From Chloroflexi bacterium RBG_13_51_36 (lineage in GTDB: Bacteria; Chloroflexota; Dehalococcoidia; GIF9; AB-539-J10), in the NCBI GenBank assembly GCA_001796515.1, contig MGMS01000033.1:1-36039 (forward strand): a stretch of DNA of 36,039 bases, written 5' to 3'. Under the pieces are notes generated by a model. The model saw only the letters and a list, made by a program, of their open reading frames with translations. It did no database searches and was not told the origin of the DNA. Shown piece by piece: positions 7,420 through 14,887 of this stretch. Each line of letters opens with the position of its first letter. The first letter of the stretch is position 1. Position numbers and translations under genes: made by a program.

Positions 7420-10400
7420 TTATACCCGACGAGTCCTGAAGATAAGGACTATAACCACAATCACCAGGACTGCGCCAATGGCGATAACTACCCAGACCCA
7501 GAATGGAGTTGGCTCCGGTTCTGGTTCAACCGGTTCCGACGCCTGAGTCAACGTGCGGAAGGTGCCTACGGAACTTATGGCTATTGCCGTGCCGTCCTTG
7601 TAGGCGGTCACCTGCCAGTAGTGGGTGGTGTCGTAGTCCAGGGTCTTGGTGCACCCGTAAGCGGTGCTGGTCAAGCCGGTCTTGCTTTCGATGGGGGCAG
7701 ATAGGTCAGCATTCTCGGACAGCACCCAGTCGAACTCATCCGCAGATGCCAGCAGGTTCCAGCTGAAGCCCAGGCCAATTCTGGCCATTCCGGTGGTTCC
7801 CGGTTCAGGGGACACCAGGTGGATGGTAGCAGAGCTGGCAGTGGGCGAAATCGTGAAGCTCTGGGGCTCGGACCACCAGCTGTAGATATCTTGACAGGTC
7901 TCCGCTTGGACGGTCCTGACTTTCCAGTAGTATGTAGTCTCAGGCAGGAACCATCCTTCCTCCATCCATTCACTGGGGGTCAGCGGCGCCGAAGGCTCAA
8001 CGATCCAGCTGTAATAGTCGGTGAAGTCCTCGTCCGTGGCAGTCATTATCTCGTAGCAGCAGGCATCGCACAGGCGGTCCCACTTGACAAGAAACGGCGC
8101 GTTCTCGCATTCGCAAGCACTGGTGGGGACAACAAAGCCGTCAACCGGAGATGTTAGCTCGACAGCCTTCTTGGCGTAGCAGTCCTCGAATGTCCAGACT
8201 GCCCCATATTCACCGTCCACCATGTCGTAGGCATCATAGGATTCATCGACGTCGTAGCCGTCGACGACGAACAGCTTGCTGTTGCTGTCGGAGGTCAGGC
8301 AGCCGCAAATCTTGAGCGCATGCGGCACCATGTAGAATAACTCGTCACCGTCGAGTCCCCAGGTGAGGTAGTTCCACTCGGCCTCTCCGACGCCGCAGCA
8401 GAGCTCCGTGATAGGAGTCAGACAGCGGGCCACGCCGCTGTGCCAGCACATGTCATAACCGTCAACATCATAGTAGTCGCATTCACAGTTATCACAGTTG
8501 CCAAGCTCTTCTGGCACCCGCGTGTAGTAGCTGGCGTAGAGAACGCCGCCGGTCTCAGGGCTGGTGTAGGGGTTGGAGGGACTGGGCCTGTCGAGTACCA
8601 GGCCGGTATAGTTGTAGGGTTTAGCATCAGTCCTGTGCCATAGCTCGGGATCGGCGCCAATGACCCAGAGGTAGATGCCGTTGTCGTAGTAGGCGTGAGC
8701 CAAGGCGGCGTAGATTGTGTCGTTGGTGTCGAAGTAGGTGTCAAAAGCCACAGTGACACGGACATTGTCATTACCATTGGTAGGAGTGGGGATGTCTTCC
8801 AGCGCGGTGAATGTCTCACCGCCATCGTCGGAGTGACCCACATCCGCGTTCCGGCCGCCGACAAGTATGTCCTCGCCGTGAACGGCGATGGTCCAACCAT
8901 CGTCAACCTTGGCGTCCACAGAATCTGTCCAGGTAAGGGAAGCGCCATGGTCGTCGGACATGGCCACGCCGCCATCCCAATCCAGGGCATAGATGGTGGC
9001 CTCGTCTTTCGCTGCCAGGTCCACGATTTCGTCTATTCCACCGGCAGCGGAGCTTCTCGTCTTCCAGCAGGCCAGGGTTTCCAGCTCGTTCCAGTATATG
9101 GTGTCGGTCATGCGGTCAACGAGATAGACGGTCATGCCGTCGGTTTCCTCGGGGGCCAGCCTGAGCAGGCCGCGTTCCATATCAAATGGCATGAGGTCAG
9201 TGTTGTCACCCAGGAGCGGGCCGCACCAGGTCCTCAGCCAGTGGCCGCTGTATTCGCTGAATCCGGCCTCGGGGAAGGTGTCGGCATACACCCAGACGCT
9301 GTCGCAGTAAATGTAGCGCACGTCATAGTAGCCGCCCCCCAAATCATATGTGATCACACAGTCCCACGGTGCAAAACTAGGGTCAGGCACGTTATATGCC
9401 CAGATGTCTTCAGCAACGGTGACCAGCATGGTCTTGTTGCAGTCGGGCGATACGGCGACGTCCGACACGTAGCTGATGTAAGTGTCAATCAGGCTGAGTT
9501 GGTTCCAGGTGTCTCCGTCGTCGAAGCTCACCGACCAGGCGTCCTCGTCACCGTCCTCGACATAGTCGTGGAGGGCAACGGCGTAAGCCTTGTCGTCGCT
9601 GACATAGGACACCGCCATGGACGTTCGCCCGGTGGGCGGCTTGCAGGCCTCGTCCCACTCCAGACAGCAGATTTCCATATTGGCGATGCCGTCATTGCGG
9701 TAGACCTGGACACCCTCGCAGCAGGGTTTAATTATGTCGAGCCAATCCAGATCGTATGGCTGTGAGTAGGCCAGCACGCCGGCGATGGCCTTACCTTCGG
9801 CTATGGTGCCCCAGTAGGATACATTGGTCAGCCAGGGTGTGTCCGCTATCTGCGTGTCCACGGCGTCAACAGCCCCGTTTCTCACACGCAGTATCTCGCC
9901 GGCTGAATAGCCTACGCCGGGAGCGGTTTCAGTGTAGTAGTTCGTCCAGACCCAGGCGTATCTGTAATCCGCGTCGGTGCCAGAATAGTCCTCGGGCAGG
10001 ACTACGCCGGCTATTCCACGGCCGTCATCGCCCGCAAGAAATGTCGGGATGTACACATCCTCTTTTACCAGCACGGCGTCCTCGAAATCGCCAGCCAGGT
10101 TCCAGTTCCCGGTGGTTGCCCCCCAGGCGCCGGACTGCAGGTGGATAGCTCCATACTCGTACCCACCGGGCCCAGGCCCGTAACCACAGAAGGTCACAGC
10201 CAGGATGGTCCTGTCCGCTCCCCAGTCGGGGGAGAAGATGATGTCGGTAACAAGGTATGAGACGTATCCCAGTCCCATAAGGTCAGGGTTAAATCCCGCT
10301 CCAGTGTCGTCGTCCCAGCCCTCATACTCGGTGGTGTCGCGCCATGGGCCGGGCGCATCTCCGGTAACGGTGCAGCGGAAAAGGGCGCTGGAGCCGTCCC

Positions 10401-11046
10401 AATCCATGCCGGCGATGGCGACGTCGCGCTTGCCGGCGGCTTCGTAGGAGACGGCCAGGTCGGACACATCGTCCGCGTCGTCGAAGTAGACGCCGGCTTC
10501 TTCAACTTCGCCGGTGTCCATGAAATTATCGCCGCCGTCGGTGGAGATAAACACATGCAGGTAATAAGCGGGCGACATGCCACCATCATAGTCGTACCAC
10601 CAGAGGGCGACAGCCACGAAGTCGGGGTCCACCCAGTCGGTGCCGACCAGTACCAGTTCATCTATTTCGTCTTGGTCTTCATCGAACAGCTCCGCCTCTG
10701 CCTCGGCTTCCACTTCGTCAGTGATGTCCTTCCAGGTGGCGGCGCCGTCCTCGGACTTCAACAGACGGTAATCTTCATTGGCCCAGTCTTCATCATAGCC
10801 ATACACGAGGGCGTAGGCCACGTCTCCACCGGAAGCCAGGGCATAATCTATGATTTCGCTTTCGGGTGTCAGGACAAAGTCGTCCATAGTAGGAGTAGAG
10901 ACTCTATCCCACTCTGCGCAGACGTCGGCCGTGCAGTCACCACCCACCTTCTGGGCAGGAGCCGCTGCAATAAACAGACTGATGGCCAGTGCTGCGGCGA
11001 TGAGCATATACATCACCCTCACCGGCCAAGCTCTTGCTTGAATCAT
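7420..11046 (-). CDS. Large secreted, membrane-anchored protein with Asp-box (BNR-like) repeats
   Basis: This 1208-aa protein starts with an export signal (about 1-31; hydrophobic MYMLIAAALAISLFIAA). The body is very acidic and Cys-rich, with several Asp-box-like motifs (SEDGAATW, STDGGDNF, SFDDGDTW, SDDGGETF) typical of sialidase/sortilin-like beta-propellers. Two Ig/FN3-like modules follow (about 960-1060 and 1070-1160; TYYWKVRTVQAE, THYWQVTAYKDG). A Pro/Glu-rich linker leads to a C-terminal transmembrane helix (FWVWVVIAIGAVLVIVVIVL) and FRTRRV. AAGGAGG precedes the ATG at 11046. Asp boxes alone do not imply sialidase activity, and I see no catalytic arginine triad. Its anchor resembles those of the IPT/TIG neighbours, so the group may form an envelope layer. 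Confidence 0.8.
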   Translation of the reverse strand: MIQARAWPVRVMYMLIAAALAISLFIAAAPAQKVGGDCTADVCAEWDRVSTPTMDDFVLTPESEIIDYALASGGDVAYALVYGYDEDWANEDYRLLKSEDGAATWKDITDEVEAEAEAELFDEDQDEIDELVLVGTDWVDPDFVAVALWWYDYDGGMSPAYYLHVFISTDGGDNFMDTGEVEEAGVYFDDADDVSDLAVSYEAAGKRDVAIAGMDWDGSSALFRCTVTGDAPGPWRDTTEYEGWDDDTGAGFNPDLMGLGYVSYLVTDIIFSPDWGADRTILAVTFCGYGPGPGGYEYGAIHLQSGAWGATTGNWNLAGDFEDAVLVKEDVYIPTFLAGDDGRGIAGVVLPEDYSGTDADYRYAWVWTNYYTETAPGVGYSAGEILRVRNGAVDAVDTQIADTPWLTNVSYWGTIAEGKAIAGVLAYSQPYDLDWLDIIKPCCEGVQVYRNDGIANMEICCLEWDEACKPPTGRTSMAVSYVSDDKAYAVALHDYVEDGDEDAWSVSFDDGDTWNQLSLIDTYISYVSDVAVSPDCNKTMLVTVAEDIWAYNVPDPSFAPWDCVITYDLGGGYYDVRYIYCDSVWVYADTFPEAGFSEYSGHWLRTWCGPLLGDNTDLMPFDMERGLLRLAPEETDGMTVYLVDRMTDTIYWNELETLACWKTRSSAAGGIDEIVDLAAKDEATIYALDWDGGVAMSDDHGASLTWTDSVDAKVDDGWTIAVHGEDILVGGRNADVGHSDDGGETFTALEDIPTPTNGNDNVRVTVAFDTYFDTNDTIYAALAHAYYDNGIYLWVIGADPELWHRTDAKPYNYTGLVLDRPSPSNPYTSPETGGVLYASYYTRVPEELGNCDNCECDYYDVDGYDMCWHSGVARCLTPITELCCGVGEAEWNYLTWGLDGDELFYMVPHALKICGCLTSDSNSKLFVVDGYDVDESYDAYDMVDGEYGAVWTFEDCYAKKAVELTSPVDGFVVPTSACECENAPFLVKWDRLCDACCYEIMTATDEDFTDYYSWIVEPSAPLTPSEWMEEGWFLPETTYYWKVRTVQAETCQDIYSWWSEPQSFTISPTASSATIHLVSPEPGTTGMARIGLGFSWNLLASADEFDWVLSENADLSAPIESKTGLTSTAYGCTKTLDYDTTHYWQVTAYKDGTAIAISSVGTFRTLTQASEPVEPEPEPTPFWVWVVIAIGAVLVIVVIVLIFRTRRV

Positions 11047-11192
11047 TATTTTATTTCCTCCTTATTGGTATCCAACTTATTATCACTCTCGCCCGAGTTC
11101 GACTCCTCGAGGCTCGAGCCGTTGGAAGCATTTTTCTTCAGTAAACCTTGTTTTAAGCCCGCCTCATTTCAGGCTGCCCTTTGTCTTGCTCT

Positions 11193-11255
11193 GTGGTGCG
11201 ACCCTTCAGGGTCGTGCTCTTTGTTCTCTTGCACGAGGCTAAAGCCTCGCACTAC
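11193..11255. repeat. Family D double palindrome, copy 2
   Basis: Outer arms GTGGTGCGA and TCGCACTAC enclose inner hairpins GACCCTTCAGGGTC and GAGGCTAAAGCCTC. It is one of many elements in the gene-poor 11047-12295 stretch. Confidence 0.7.
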
Positions 11256-11264
11256 GTTTCGCAA

Positions 11265-11411
11265 TTAGCTTCTGCCCGGGCCAGGCCGTTTTGTTCCCCC
11301 TGGCGAATCCTTTGATGACTCCCCTGGCCCCTCTGGTCCTTCGACTTCGCTCAGGACATATCCTAAGAGGGGGATGGAGGACAAGGGCGATTCGCTTCGG
11401 GATTGTGCCAT
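11265..11411 (-). CDS. Possible 48-aa leader or remnant ORF with a strong ribosome binding site
   Basis: A minus-strand ATG (11409-11411) sits 8 nt after a perfect AAAGGAGG and opens a 48-codon frame beginning MAQSRSESPLSSIPLLGYVL. Its middle is family B and E repeat sequence and its end is Gly/Pro-rich. It lies between the strong promoter at 11596-11623 and the 1208-aa surface gene, so it could be a leader peptide or the surviving 5' end of a gene destroyed by repeat insertion. I recognise no family. Confidence 0.3.
   Translation of the reverse strand: MAQSRSESPLSSIPLLGYVLSEVEGPEGPGESSKDSPGGTKRPGPGRS
11316..11375. repeat. Family B half element interrupted by a family E repeat
   Basis: GACTCCCCTGGCCCCTCT and TATCCTAAGAGGGGGAT are the two parts of a family B right end. 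A 24-nt unit, GGTCC TTCGAC TTCGCTCAGGACA (11335-11358), is inserted exactly in its hairpin loop. One palindromic repeat has landed in another. Confidence 0.7.
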
Positions 11412-11595
11412 GGGCATCACCTCCTTTCTGTTTCTTCGCTATATCTAAATATTCAGTTGTTAACGTTCCTCTCCATTCCCAGCCAACAACGCAAACAACA
11501 ACCACCCGCTTTACGGGTTTCTAATACTTTAAAACCATTATGTCTATTTTGTCAATAGGTAAATTGGGTAATCTGCCAAAATAGCTTTAGCTTTT

Positions 11596-11623
11596 ATTAT
11601 AGCCGCCGGCTTTCCTTTGTCAA
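11596..11623 (-). promoter_or_regulatory. Consensus sigma70-type promoter, minus strand
   Basis: The minus strand reads TTGACA, 16 nt, TATAAT: both hexamers are perfect. A second TTGACA (plus 11550-11555) occurs about 65 nt downstream with only a weak -10. The nearest reading frames on this strand are the 48-aa ORF and the 1208-aa surface protein at 11046, which would have a leader of about 540 nt full of repeats. Confidence 0.6.
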
Positions 11624-11735
11624 TAGACCTGACATGCCGAGGTATCATGCGCCCCGCATGCGCCACGCCGCTGAACAAAAACAAATGCCAAAGTCCAGCT
11701 GCCGTTTCCCCCTTAAGACAAGCACCATTTCTTAT

Positions 11736-11832
11736 CTCCCCCTTAAGGTAAGGGGGAGATATAAAGGGGGTTATGGCCGCTGGGGAGCATTCACTCGTAA
11801 CTCCCCTTGCCCCTCTTATCCTAAGAGGGGGA
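11736..11832. repeat. Family B MITE-like element without a gene
   Basis: The left end (CCCCCTTAAGGTAAGGGGG, spacer, GGGGGTTATGG) closely matches the left end of the DUF559 cassette at 1771. The right end is GTAACTCCCCTTGCCCC, then CTTATCCTAAGAGGGGG. A truncated CCCCCTTAAGACA fragment lies just before it (11708-11720). Confidence 0.7.
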
Positions 11833-11838
11833 CACCTT

Positions 11839-11863
11839 GTAGTGTGACCCTTAAGGGTCGTGC
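11839..11863. repeat. Family D half element
   Basis: The sequence GTAGTGTGACCCTTAAGGGT followed by CGTGC is the left half of the family D unit; the GAGGCTAAAGCCTC half is absent. Confidence 0.6.
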
Positions 11864-11884
11864 TGTGTTGGCGTTGGCCCCTCC

Positions 11885-12054
11885 TGTCATTGCGAGGCTG
11901 ACTGGGTCAGCCGAAGCAATCTCGTGGGGTTGCAGAGAATGGAGATTGCCGCGCGGAGTTCACCTTGAGCCCGGGTAGATTCTTCGCTTCCCCTTCGCTC
12001 CACTCAGGGCTTCGGCTCACCAGAATGACAGGAGACGAAGAGCTCGCAATGACG
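11885..12054. repeat. Compound family C repeat cluster
   Basis: Several units run together: TCATTGCGAGGCTG...AAGCAATCTC, then GGAGATTGCCGCGCGGAG, then a unit ending CTCGCAATGACG. Bases 11952-12034 are an exact reverse complement of 13246-13328, inside the portal gene. The 11047-12295 region holds no convincing gene other than the possible 48-aa ORF. Confidence 0.8.
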
Positions 12055-12295
12055 TGCGGTAGTGCCCGGCGGCGAAGCGACAAACTGTTTCCTCTCCCTG
12101 GATGGGAGAGGATTGAGGCGAGGGTGAAATGAGACAAAATCGCCTTGCCCTTATAGAACAAGTGTGCTAATTTATGTGTGATGTCGATAATTCAGATTGT
12201 CATTCTGAGCCCCGACTTGTCGGGGCGAAGAATCCAGAGACCCTTCGTCTTTGTTATCACTCAGACTGAGGGTGACAAATACAAAAAAGGCTGAT

Positions 12296-12583
12296 ATGGA
12301 AGAAAGGTTGCCCTGGGACTTACTGCCCGAGGAATTTCCCTACGAGGACAGGGGCTGTGACCTCTTTCCCTCCTGTCTTAGCTGTCCGTTTCCTGATTGC
12401 CTTGAAGAAGAGCCCTGGGGAAAGGCGAAGTTCTTGAAACACCGGCGGGCCGAGAGGATGCGGGAATTGAAGAAGGGAGGGAAAAGCGTGAAGGAGATCG
12501 CCCGCATATTTGAAGTGAGCACGAGAACGGTACAGAGATGGCTGAAGGTGGTGGAGGTGGCGGAGGTGGCTTCGCAAAACTAG
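12296..12583 (+). CDS. Small Cys-rich helix-turn-helix DNA-binding protein
   Basis: This is a 95-aa protein. Residues about 18-32 hold a Cys cluster (CDLFPSCLSCPFPDC) that could bind zinc. The C-terminal half has a basic helix and a resolvase/Hin-type HTH (GKSVKEIARIFEVSTRTVQRW). An alternative TTG start at 12251 would add 15 residues read from repeat sequence, so ATG 12296 is preferred; the ribosome site is weak (AAAAAAGG). It directly precedes the portal gene, where phages often carry a small terminase subunit or regulator. Either role would fit; nothing decides between them. Confidence 0.7.
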   Translation: MEERLPWDLLPEEFPYEDRGCDLFPSCLSCPFPDCLEEEPWGKAKFLKHRRAERMRELKKGGKSVKEIARIFEVSTRTVQRWLKVVEVAEVASQN

Positions 12584-12670
12584 AAATCAAAAACCAAAAT
12601 GACACGTCAAAATTAAAAAGTGAATTTTTGGGTTTTGCTCTGTAATTTTGATCTTTGAATTGTTTTTGGA
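12584..12670. repeat. Family A AT-rich palindrome before the portal gene
   Basis: It starts directly after the stop codon of the HTH gene and ends at the portal start. It contains TTTTGCTCTGTAATTTTG, the reverse complement of the core seen in the copies at 14785, 16147 and 16850, so this copy is inverted relative to them. Confidence 0.7.
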
Positions 12671-12671
12671 T

Positions 12672-14249
12672 ATGGCTGACTTTACCCCCGTTTCTTTGAA
12701 CCGCATGGACACGGCCCGCCTGGCCGCCTACCGCACCAACCTCGATTTCTACAACGGCAGCCAGTGGCAGCAAACATCACGCAACCGCCAGCTCGTCTTC
12801 AACTACGCCAAGGTCTCCATAGACAAGATCACCAGTTTCCTTATGCAGGGACCGGGCTTTGCCTGCTATCCCGCCGGCCCCTTGTCATTGCGAGGAGCGG
12901 AGCGACGAAGCAATCTCGAAAACGAAGAGGCCCGTGTCAGAAGGGTGGAGCAGCTCCTCCGCCAGGTCTATGAGGACAACGACCTTCAACAGCTGGATTA
13001 CGAGACCGAGATCGACGCCGCCATCCTGGGCGACGGCTGTTATAAGGTGATATGGGATACCGATGAGAAACGGGTCCGGGTCACTGCCCCCGATGTGTCG
13101 GGGGTCTTCGCCTGGTGGTTGGGAGACGACATGTCGAGAGTCTGGAGAGTCGCTTCCCGGTACACGCTCACGAGGGACGAAGTGCAGATGCTCTACAGCG
13201 GTGTCATCGTCGGCGCTTCGCCTCTCGTCATTGCGAGCCCTTTGCCTCCTGTCATTCTGGTGAGCCGAAGCCCTGAGTGGAGCGAAGGGGAAGCGAAGAA
13301 TCTACCCGGGCTCAAGGTGAACTCCGCGAAGCAACCTCAGGGGATTGCCACGTCGCCCCGATTGGTCGGGGCTCCTCGCAATGACAAGGTCGTGGTAACC
13401 GAGCTCTGGACCGCCAGGGACTTCCAGCTCTATCTCGACAACGACCTTATCGACTCCAGGCCCAATCCCTACGGATTTATACCGTTTATCATCTTTCCCA
13501 ATGTCAAGAAGCCCAAGCAGTTCTGGGGCGAATCCGACATTCCCATTCTGGTTCAGCCGCAGCGGGAGCTTAATAGAGCTCTGAGTCAGCTATCCAGGAT
13601 ATTGGAGCTCTCCGGAAACCCCATTGCCGTCCTGGAGAACGTCGCCTCAGCCGAGGACATCAAGGTCCAGCCCGGCGCCCTGTGGACCATCCCCGAGGAT
13701 GCTAAGGCCTATCTTCTGGACTTGCTGCAGGGCGGCGGAGTGCGGTTGCATGTTGACTATATCGATTTGCTGTACCGGTCCCTGCACGATATCTCCGAGT
13801 TGCCCAGGGCAGCCTGGGGAGGAGTGGAGAGAGATCTCTCCGGGTCAGCTCTAAGAATCGAGCTCGGCAGCCTCATCCAGAAGGTCATCAGGAAACGGAC
13901 CATCAGGACAAACGTGTATCACCGGCGAAACGCCATGGTTCTGCGGCTCGCTGAGAAGTACATGGGTGAGAACTTCGAGGGAGTTAATCACCGCGTAGTA
14001 TGGGGCCAGGTCCTGCCGCAGGACGCAGACCGCCAGGCCCAGACCGAGCAGCTCCTGGTCCAGGCGGGAGTCCACAGCCGGCGGACAGCCATGGACGAGA
14101 TGGGGGTCCAGGACCCCGACGAGGAGTTCACCCGCTGGCTCGAGGAAAGAAAGAAAATCCTGGAAATGAACAGGGAGTTTAAGGCACCATCCACACGCAG
14201 CGGAACGAGGGAGAGAGTGATTGCCGCGGACATGGAAGTGCCTGAGTAA
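12672..14249 (+). CDS. Phage portal protein (SPP1 gp6-like) with in-frame repeat insertions
   Basis: Portal proteins form the dodecameric ring at one capsid vertex through which TerL pumps DNA. This 525-aa product has the family's N-terminal pattern (YRTNLDFYNGSQW, about 21-32; VFNYAKVSIDKITSFLMQ, 42-59) and a core (RPNPYGFIPFIIFPN, PKQFWGESDIPILVQPQREL) followed by the long-helix region. Two segments are translated repeat DNA: residues about 72-82 (SLRGAERRSNL) and about 186-239 (a compound family C element). Both keep the frame. ATG 12672 gives the natural start; a TTG 24 nt upstream lies in the palindrome. There is no clear Shine-Dalgarno. Whether the insertions allow function is unknown. 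Confidence 0.88.
   Translation: MADFTPVSLNRMDTARLAAYRTNLDFYNGSQWQQTSRNRQLVFNYAKVSIDKITSFLMQGPGFACYPAGPLSLRGAERRSNLENEEARVRRVEQLLRQVYEDNDLQQLDYETEIDAAILGDGCYKVIWDTDEKRVRVTAPDVSGVFAWWLGDDMSRVWRVASRYTLTRDEVQMLYSGVIVGASPLVIASPLPPVILVSRSPEWSEGEAKNLPGLKVNSAKQPQGIATSPRLVGAPRNDKVVVTELWTARDFQLYLDNDLIDSRPNPYGFIPFIIFPNVKKPKQFWGESDIPILVQPQRELNRALSQLSRILELSGNPIAVLENVASAEDIKVQPGALWTIPEDAKAYLLDLLQGGGVRLHVDYIDLLYRSLHDISELPRAAWGGVERDLSGSALRIELGSLIQKVIRKRTIRTNVYHRRNAMVLRLAEKYMGENFEGVNHRVVWGQVLPQDADRQAQTEQLLVQAGVHSRRTAMDEMGVQDPDEEFTRWLEERKKILEMNREFKAPSTRSGTRERVIAADMEVPE
12885..12917 (+). repeat. Family C repeat inside the portal gene
   Basis: TCATTGCGAGGAGCGGAGCG followed by ACGAAGCAATCTC is read as SLRGAERRSNL. 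It has the same form as intergenic copies in this window and starts on a codon boundary (TCA TTG CGA). Confidence 0.8.
13227..13386 (+). repeat. Compound family C repeat inside the portal gene
   Basis: About 160 nt of repeat units (TCATTGCGAG, TCATTCTGGTGAGCCGAAG, CCCCGATTGGTCGGGG, CTCGCAATGAC) are read in frame for about 53 residues. Bases 13246-13328 match the reverse complement of 11952-12034 over all 83 positions. Confidence 0.85.
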
Positions 14250-14263
14250 TGACTCGCCCCCTT

Positions 14264-14305
14264 GTCATTGCGAGCCCTGAACTCGGTGAAGGGCGAAGCA
14301 ATCTC
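14264..14305. repeat. Family C repeat between portal and scaffold genes
   Basis: TCATTGCGAGCCCTGAACTC to GGCGAAGCAATCTC. It lies in the 76-nt gap and ends about 10 nt before the scaffold gene's AGGAG ribosome site. Confidence 0.75.
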
Positions 14306-14325
14306 AAGAGGAATAGGAGAAATGT

Positions 14326-14784
14326 ATGGAAAACGAAAACAAGGAAACTCAAACAACTCAACAAACTCAAGGAACCCAGGAAACTCAAGGAACTCTTGAG
14401 ACAGCCCTGGCCCAGAAGGACGCCCTTATCGCTGCCCTCCAATCTCAGCTAAGCGAAGCGAAGCAAGCCACAGAGTCATTGCGAGCCGAAGGCGTGGCAA
14501 TCTCAGCAGCCCACTCCAAAGCGGTGTCGAGGTACCTCGATGCCGTTAAGCTCGCCAACCCGACCATCCCCGGCGACGTCATCGCCGGCAGCACCATCGA
14601 CGAGATCGACGCCTCAGTCAGCAAGGCCTTATCCATCGCCACTGCAGTTAAGGCCAACCTCGAAGCCCGGGCCAGGGAAGCTAAAGTGCCGGCCGGAGCT
14701 CCCGCCAGGGGCGAGATATCCCTCGAGGGACTATCCCCCCGGGAAAAGATCGCCGTCGGAATCCAACAGGGAAGTCAAAGATAG
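14326..14784 (+). CDS. Putative capsid scaffolding protein
   Basis: This 152-aa protein lies between portal and major capsid genes, the usual place of a scaffold. Residues 1-25 are Thr/Gln/Glu-rich low complexity (TQTTQQTQGTQETQGT) read from AACTCAA-type DNA repeats. Residues 26-60 are a predicted coiled coil (LAQKDALIAALQSQLSEAK). The rest is helical and Ala-rich and ends with LSPREKIAVGIQQG. Residues 51-60 (SLRAEGVAIS) are a translated family C repeat. AGGAG precedes ATG. Scaffold function is inferred from position, length and helical composition; there is no sequence motif that proves it. Confidence 0.65.
   Translation: MENENKETQTTQQTQGTQETQGTLETALAQKDALIAALQSQLSEAKQATESLRAEGVAISAAHSKAVSRYLDAVKLANPTIPGDVIAGSTIDEIDASVSKALSIATAVKANLEARAREAKVPAGAPARGEISLEGLSPREKIAVGIQQGSQR
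14476..14505 (+). repeat. Family C repeat inside the scaffold gene
   Basis: TCATTGCGAGCCGAAGGCGT followed by GGCAATCTCA is read from the codon TCA, as in the portal and hub copies. It falls within the helical middle of the protein. Confidence 0.75.
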
Positions 14785-14876
14785 AAATGCAAAAGGCAAA
14801 AATACAGAGCAAAAATCAAACGTCTTACATTTTGCCTTGTCATTTTGGTCTTTTATCTTTGATTTTTGATTTTGAA
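14785..14876. repeat. Family A AT-rich palindrome before the capsid gene
   Basis: It fills the whole gap between the scaffold stop and the capsid ribosome site. The left half has AAAAATACAGAGCAAAAATC and the right half TTTTATCTTTGATTTTTGAT; they can pair imperfectly. Confidence 0.75.
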
Positions 14877-14887
14877 CAGGAGGAACT

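Noticed and set aside
8695-9765. A 356-codon plus-strand open frame opposite the 1208-aa gene
   Set aside because: It is antisense to a gene with signal peptide, Asp boxes and anchor, has no ribosome site, and its composition follows from the acidic codons on the other strand.
7420-11046. Sialidase activity for the Asp-box protein
   Set aside because: Asp boxes occur in many propellers; the conserved arginine triad and RIP/FRIP-type motif are not visible.
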